Position numbers and translations under genes: made by a program. Below the pieces are notes generated by a model. It searched no databases. It saw only the letters and a program-made list of their open reading frames with translations, and was not told where the DNA came from. A DNA stretch of 9,924 nt from Puniceicoccaceae bacterium (GTDB taxonomy: Bacteria > Verrucomicrobiota > Verrucomicrobiia > Opitutales > Coraliomargaritaceae): positions 1-9,924 of the forward strand of contig PXBU01000312.1 in assembly GCA_003566795.1 (NCBI GenBank), in the 5' to 3' direction. Positions 1 to 7,000 of the stretch are shown here, piece after piece. Within the stretch, counting starts at the first letter, position 1. Every line of letters begins with the position of its first letter.

Positions 1-1
1 A

Positions 2-1027
2 GCTAACTTAGGCAACCCCGATCTTGCCGCCGAGACGATACCGCTGGAGGGTGTCCGGTTCTACCGCACCAGCATCCCGGTCGATGCGCGGGCTTGGCGC
101 TTGTGGGTACAGGATACCGCAGATGACTCCAGCACACTTTCCAGGGCGCTGCGCGTGCGTCGTAATGCGGTGCCGACGCCGAATTCGATTGGAGATTGGG
201 AGGGATTTGGGCAGCAGGACCGGTCCTCAATCGGGCAATCCTTGCTGGTGCCACCCTACATTGCTCCGGGGGAGGGGGATTCCTTCTTTGTCGCGGTGGT
301 AGGGGACAAGTTATCCGAATTCCGGCTGGATTCGCGGCAACAGCCGATCCAGGACGTCGCCTTCAACAGCACCACCGATTCTTTCGGCGAGGATGGCGCC
401 TGGTTTCATACGTTCCGCATCAGTTTGCCCGTAGACCAGATTGGATGGGAGGTCACCGCATTGCGTGAATTTGGGAATTCTTTTGTGTCGCTCCGCCAGA
501 GTGAGGTGCCCAACGCCCGTGAGAACGACGCTTACTCCGAGGTGGAGGGCGGTGTTTCCAACTCAGCCACGCTGGTCCCGCCCACGCTCAGCGATGGGAC
601 CCACTATGTGACCGTGTATGGTGACAGCGGTTTCGAGGCATCGATGCGCAACCGCAATCCGGTGGTGACTCCCATCGACTTTATCAGTGAGACGGCCAAC
701 GATGATCCCAATCGAGTTGGTTGGCGGTATTTTTCGATGACTGATATCGAAGACCAGCTGGGGCGGGACGACTGGATGCTGGATTTGCTGGGCGCGCATC
801 CCGAGCTGGAAATTGCCATACGACGCAACAATCTGCCTGGGTTCTGGCAATACCGGGACGATGGCGATGATCGTTTTGAGCGCCTGAACGACCAGGATAA
901 CAGCAACGGCTATCTGCAGAACCTCGGCCACCAAGCCGACATTTGGTATATCGGGATATATTCAGAAGGCGCTGCCCTGGGGTCGTTCACGCTTGATTCG
1001 GGGGAAATTCCCCGGCCCGGCAGGCCG
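2..1027 (+). other. Protein region: three N-terminal PPC-like units, the first cut by the window
   Basis: Three beta-sandwich-like units lie at about 2-340, 341-661 and 662-1027. Each carries the array's shared motif, a hydrophobic strand ending in a basic residue followed by a proline turn: RVRRNAVPT, SLRQSEVPN and AIRRNNLPG. In known PPC domains the equivalent stretch is of the DLYVRFGxxPT type. The late strand appears as IAPGEGDSFFVAVVG, LSDGTHYVTVYG and ADIWYIGIYS, matching the usual 'PGTYYIxV' strand. The middle unit also has IGWEV, which recalls the A-type units downstream. These units are shorter and more divergent than the A-B-C repeats that follow. The assignment is by motif and is moderately secure as a family call. 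Confidence 0.65.
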
Positions 1028-4000
1028 TTCGAGTCGGATGACACCTTTACGATAACCGATCTGCGGGCGAGCGAGTGGACCTATTTCCGAATAGAGGTGC
1101 CGGAGACCATCGAGGGCGAAGAGGTCTTGGGCTGGGAGCTCCGATCTGAGAAGATCGCAGGAGATTTACCCTACATGCGCTTACGGCGTGACGCGCCGCC
1201 ATCCAGTATTAGTACGGGGGGAGTTAACCACTCAGACACAGATTGGTCTTCTGGGCGGCAAACCGCAGCTGATACGGAATGGAGTCGCCGGCCTGATTCG
1301 GCGGGCGGAAGTTTGCAGGACACCACTGAAATTATCAGCATGGGCATGGGGCAGGCATTGGAGCCTGGCACGTATTATTTAGGGTTTCGCGGCCGAGCCA
1401 ACACAGACCCGGCTTCGCTGAATTGGACCAGTCGGGCCATCGGAGCGAGTGGGACCGGAATGAGTTATGAAATTGAAGAGCTGGCGTTCGATGGCGGAAG
1501 TGTCAGTGGCACTCTGGCCCCCCGTGAAATCGCCTATTATAAAGTTGAGGTGCCGGAAGAGACCCCGAGTTGGAAATTCCATCTCGAACTTCCGGCGGAT
1601 CATGAGGGACGGCTATACTTTCGCCGCGAGCATTTACCCAACCCGGTAGCACCGCTGTCCACCAGCCCGGGACAAACGCCGATGAATCCCCTGGCAGCTC
1701 AGGGGATGGTGAGCTCGGTGGGGTCGGAACACTATGTCCTCTGGCCCTTCGCCTCCAGCCACACGGTGGACGATTACATCGCGCCCGGCACCTACTACCT
1801 ACTGGTGGTGAGTGAGGGGCAAAATGCTCCACACGGTTCCTCTTCCCTCGAGTCAAGAATCGGGACGGGATCAATCAATTATACCCTGCACAGTATAGGC
1901 GAGGCCGAAATTCATGACCTCGGCACCTTGGGTGCGGCACCCGAGGTGGACATCATGGGGGATTTCGAGGCGGGAGAAATCCGCTATTATCAATTCTCGA
2001 CGGGCCCTGATTTTGCAGGGGCGCGTATCGGGGTGGACTCGTCTCCGGGCAATGCCGTAATCACTTTACACGAAGATGTGCTGCCTTCCCGGACCGGGAT
2101 GAGTTACGGCCACTATGCCGGGCGTTATGAATTATCTTCCCTGTGGCGTGACGAGGATGTCATTTACCTGGGTGCTGGCGAGCCCACCACTTACACCATC
2201 GCCGTTAGCAGTCCTAGTGCCAATGAGATGATGGCCTCGACCTACTCCTTAAGTATCGAGCCACTGGAGCCGCAACCCGCCGACTTCGACGATTTCACTG
2301 CCACGGTCGAGGATCTCGGCGTTGGGGAGTGGGTGCATTACGAAGTCACGGTGCCGGAAACCTTGAATGGGGAGGAAATTTTGGCATGGGAGATACGGGT
2401 GCTTCCCACCAGCTCTGATCGTCCCACTCTTTACCTCAGCAAGGACGAACCCGCTGCGGACAGAACCTCCGAGTGGTCGAGTGGGGAGGGTGGCGGCCCG
2501 TGGGTGGATGAGAGCTGGACCAGCAATGCGCTGGCGATCCAGGAGGACTCTGCGGGCTGGGCTGCCTACGGAGCTTCCGCCGACGGGTCGGTAAGCCCTG
2601 AAGCCTATTTGATCTCGCTGCCGATGGGACAACCGCTCGAGCCGGGGACCTATTACGTCTCTTTCTATAACGAACGAAATAACTCGATATCCGAGTTTGC
2701 CTGGACCAGCCGTGCGCTGGGACCGCCAGACTCCGGGATGAGTATGGAAGCGCAACCGCTGGCATTTGACGGTGGAATGGCCAGCGGCGAGTTGATGCCG
2801 CGGGAACTCGCTTACTACTATGTCGATGTGCCTGAAGGCCAAGCCAGCTGGTCCTTCCAACTGGAACTGGGCGAAGATGAAGCGGCGTCACTGTATGCGC
2901 GCAGAGCCTTCGTTCCCAATTCGCGGACACATGTTTTCTCTAATCGTCCCAGCACCGATCCGGCGGGTGGTGGCCAGACCCGCTTGCAGGAAGAGGGGGC
3001 TTATCGATTTGTGCAATGGCCTACTGCCGGTGAGACGGAGATCGCGCCGGGACGTTATTACCTGATGGTGGTTGGTGAAGGGCAGGAGCCCGCCTTTAAT
3101 CGTATTGGAACGGGCGAGATAAATTATGAACTGCAGAGCCATGGCGAGGCGAGCGTGACCGGACTCGGCCTTATCCCTGACGACGCAGTTGTCGAGCAGG
3201 CTGACCGTACCTACGATCCGGCAGAGTACAACTACTACCAGTTCGAGCTACCGGAAGGGGTGCTGGCAGTCAGTCTGGCCCTCTCGGAGCGGGAGGGTGA
3301 TCCCCGGCTGCGGCTGGGCAAGGCAGAAGTGGCTCCTTCCGTTTTAGGTGGCTACGGGCATTACAGCGGGCGCAGTGCGGAGTGGGACAGCTCGAATCAG
3401 ATCACCATCTCCGAGCCTGAGGCGGGCACCTACACGCTGGCAGTTGGGCATGGTTTGGGCACTGCCAACAATCCGCAAGTGGCGGCGGGGGGATACACCT
3501 TGACGATTGAAACAGTCGCCGCACCGGACATCGATTTTGATGGCTATACCGATACCGTTACGAATCTCGGGGCAGGTGCATGGGCCTATTACCGGGTGGA
3601 AATCCCGGAAGACCTTGACGGCTCCGCGCTGCTCGGCTGGGAGGTCCGGTTAGAGGAGTGGACGGGGGCGACAGCACCCAAGTTCCTGATTCGGCGCGAC
3701 CAACCGCCGGAAAACGCGGAACCCTTGGCCGATAGTGGGCTGAATCGTAACGGCGATGAATGGCCCACGGAGGCATGGGCGCACTCGCACTTCGCTATCC
3801 AATCCACGTCTTGGAGCAACGAACGAATTCCAAGAGACTGGACGCAACGGCAATTCTCGGCTGACGGGTCCCAGCGATACCAGTCTTACCAGATAACGCT
3901 CCCTTTTGGTCGGCCGTTGGAGGCGGGCACTTATTACATCGGCTTCCACAATCCCGACGACACCGATCCCGTCAGCTTTACCTGGTCCTCGGGTGCGGTT

Positions 4001-7000
4001 GCTGAGGTGGATTCCGAAGCCAGCTATGTGGTGGAGGAGCTGTCCTTCGCGGACGGTGAGGTGAGCGGCGAGCTGCTGCCGCGCGAAGTCGCCTACTATG
4101 CGGTGGACGTCCCCGAGGGTGTTTCGAGTTGGGCCACCGAGCTGGAACTGCCGGCCGGGCACGAGGCCGCACTCTACCTACGGAAGAAATTCATCCCGAA
4201 TGCCATGCTTAATGGTGGACCAACAGCTGACCCTGCCGGGTGGGAGAGTCCCCCAGACTATCACACCCGCCTCAGCAAGCCGGGGTCGCAACGATTTGTG
4301 CAATGGCCGGACGATGGCGATGAGAGCATTCCCGCCGGGCGCTACTACCTGATGGTCGCGGCGATCGGGCAGGAGCCGGAATCTGATTCACGAATTGGAA
4401 CGGGTGTGGCTAGCTACACGCTCCGCAGCAGCGGTGAAGCGGAGGTGACTGATTTGGGTGAAATCCCGCTGGGAACAGCCGTCACGGTCGATCCGGTGAC
4501 CTATGCTGCCGGAGCACTCCACTATTATCAATTCTCGGCTCCCGTAGGTGCCGCGGCCCTGGAAATGAAGTTGTTTGACCGCACGGGGGAGCCACGCATG
4601 TGGTATCGAGCCGATTCCATGCCTCCCGGTGGCGCGTGGTATGGGCAATACAATGGACGCGGTGCGACCCAAGTTTCAAACGAATTGATCAGCCTCCCCA
4701 AGCCGGAGCCGGGTAGTCCACGCACTGTCACAATCGGTGATATCGGGAATCCTCCCGGCACCGGTTCGTTCACCTTCCAGGTGGAGGCAGTGGTCCCCGA
4801 GTCGCTGGACTTCTCGGAAATCCCGAACAACCAGGCCAGCGGGTCGCTGGCACCCGGACAAAGTGACTACTTCGATGTGGAGGTGGCCGATACCGTTGAA
4901 CTGACAGTCGAGGGTGACATTCCCGAGGAGGTCGAAGTCCTCGGCTGGAAGTTGACGCTCAATGAAGATGAGGGTGAAGCGGAGATGCGGGTGCGCTTCG
5001 AGGATATACCCGAAGGTAGCGGCTCGGGTGGCGGCACGCAGACTTTGTTCCGCCAGGGCACTATGTTGATTGTGCCTCCATTCCTCGCACCCGGGACATG
5101 GACGATTGAGGTGCGTGGTGTGAGTGCCACCTCCTATACGCTGACCAGTGAGCCGATCACCATCCACTCACTTGAGCGGGAGATATGGGAAATGCCCCAG
5201 CGCGGTGAGCCTGCGACCACTCCCGGACTGTTTGGTGCCGACATTGGGGATACGGGAGTCGACGCAGTCGGCGATCCGCTTCCCGGCGATCAGGGGGTCA
5301 GTGTCGGGCAAGGAAACTTCCATCTCTATGCGGTTGATATCCCGGCAGGGAACGGCGGGCTACTGAGGACGGCATTGGAGGCGATCTCCGGCACACCGGA
5401 ATTATTCATTCGCCCGGCTGAAATGCCCTCGGGCGATCACAACGAATATGTGCACGAACTGGAGGGGAGCGGGGCAACGGAATACGGAAACTGGGTGCCC
5501 TGGGACGTTCGGGACAACGATGAGTTGGAAGCTGGCCTGTGGTTTTTGAAGGTCCGGGCGGCGGGCGATTCAAATGCCCGCTACCGCTTGCGACTTGCCC
5601 ACAATGAGGTCCCCAGGGTGCGTGCGCTCGCGATGGATGGCGGCGAACGCTCGGATCAAACCCTCGCTGGTGGCGACTGGCGCTACTACCGGGTCGATCC
5701 ACCCGCAGCCATGGAAGACATGCCAGCGGAGTGGACGCTCAGTTTCGAACGTGTGTCCGGCTCTCCGGTGGTATATTTCCGCGATTCCGCTCCGCCTGGT
5801 GTTCATGGCGGCAACAGCACCAGCGACATTCGCGAGTGGGGGAATGCCGGCCCACGCCGTCACGCGCCGACTCGCATCACCGAGACCGAGACCCGAATCA
5901 TCCCGGGCACGGACCTGCGCCCCGGCAAGCCACTCTACCTTGGGGTGCGGTCGAATAACGACGCGGTTTTCCATCTCTCGTCCTCCATCAGCGTGTCAAC
6001 GATTGAGCCGGAATATGGGCCCTTCGAGTCACTCTCGCCGGAGGGGGGCACACTGGATGTCGAATTCGGTGGGCGGGAAATCCGCAGCTGGCACATTGTC
6101 GTGCCGCCCGAAGCCGAAGTCTTCTGGAATCACCTCTCCAGCCACGACAGCGATATCGAACTCTATCTAAATCGCACCTTCCTGCCGCTGCCAACCGAGG
6201 GCACTTACCAGTGGAGCAGTGAGGGCGCGTCCGACTCCTCATACCGCCGGGTCTTCGGATCGGTGCCCCCGCTGGACCGGGAGTATTTCCTGACTGCTGT
6301 CAATACCAGCACCACCCCAGGCAAGACGCTGCAACTGCAAGTGGATGTGCGGCCCTTCGACTTGGATGTGAGCACCTCCGGCGAGGGCAGTGTGATGGTC
6401 GATCCCGAGGAAGATAGTTATCTGCTGGGTGACAGCGTCACGCTCACCGCTGAGCCGGATATCGGTTGGGAGTTTGACGGGTGGACGGGTGACGTCACCT
6501 CAGCCGAAAACCCGCTCACCATCGAGCCGACGGAGGATATTGCGGTGACGGCCAACTTTGCCCCGCTCGACGGACTTTTCCTCGCCGAGGCAGAGGTGTT
6601 GACCGAGTATCTGGTGGTGGGTGCCGGACCAGGCGACCCGGTAGAGGTGGAGCTGACTCTGGTGAATAACGGATCCGAGGCGGAATCCTTCTTGCCGGAG
6701 CTGACCTTCCATGCCGCTGGCTCTACTTGGGCGGGTATCGAGCCGTCCGAGCCGATCGAGGTCGCTGCGGGAACCATCGAAACCGTCGTAATCGAATATG
6801 ACATGGAAGGAGTGACGGTGATCGATGCCGGAGAGCACTACGAGGTCGAGGTCAACGGGATCGCAGCAGGATCTTTTGTCGGGATGTTCCTCTATCACTA
6901 CTTAGAGGTCGGCTACTACGAAGATGCGGTGCTGGAGGGGACGACGGAGACCCTGTGGTTCTATATCTACGGTCCTCCCAACGAAGACCGGGAAGTCACC

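Noticed and set aside
3005..4308. Exact 17-base direct repeat (3005-3021 and 4292-4308) as a mobile-element or recombination site
   Set aside because: Both copies code for the same conserved protein motif (RFVQWP) at equivalent positions in super-repeats 2 and 3, so shared ancestry and constraint explain it.
5574..6170. 198-codon + strand open frame in another reading frame
   Set aside because: It overlaps PPC-like units D2-D4 of the main gene, and its translation is rich in Arg, Ser and Pro without domain features, as expected for an out-of-frame shadow.
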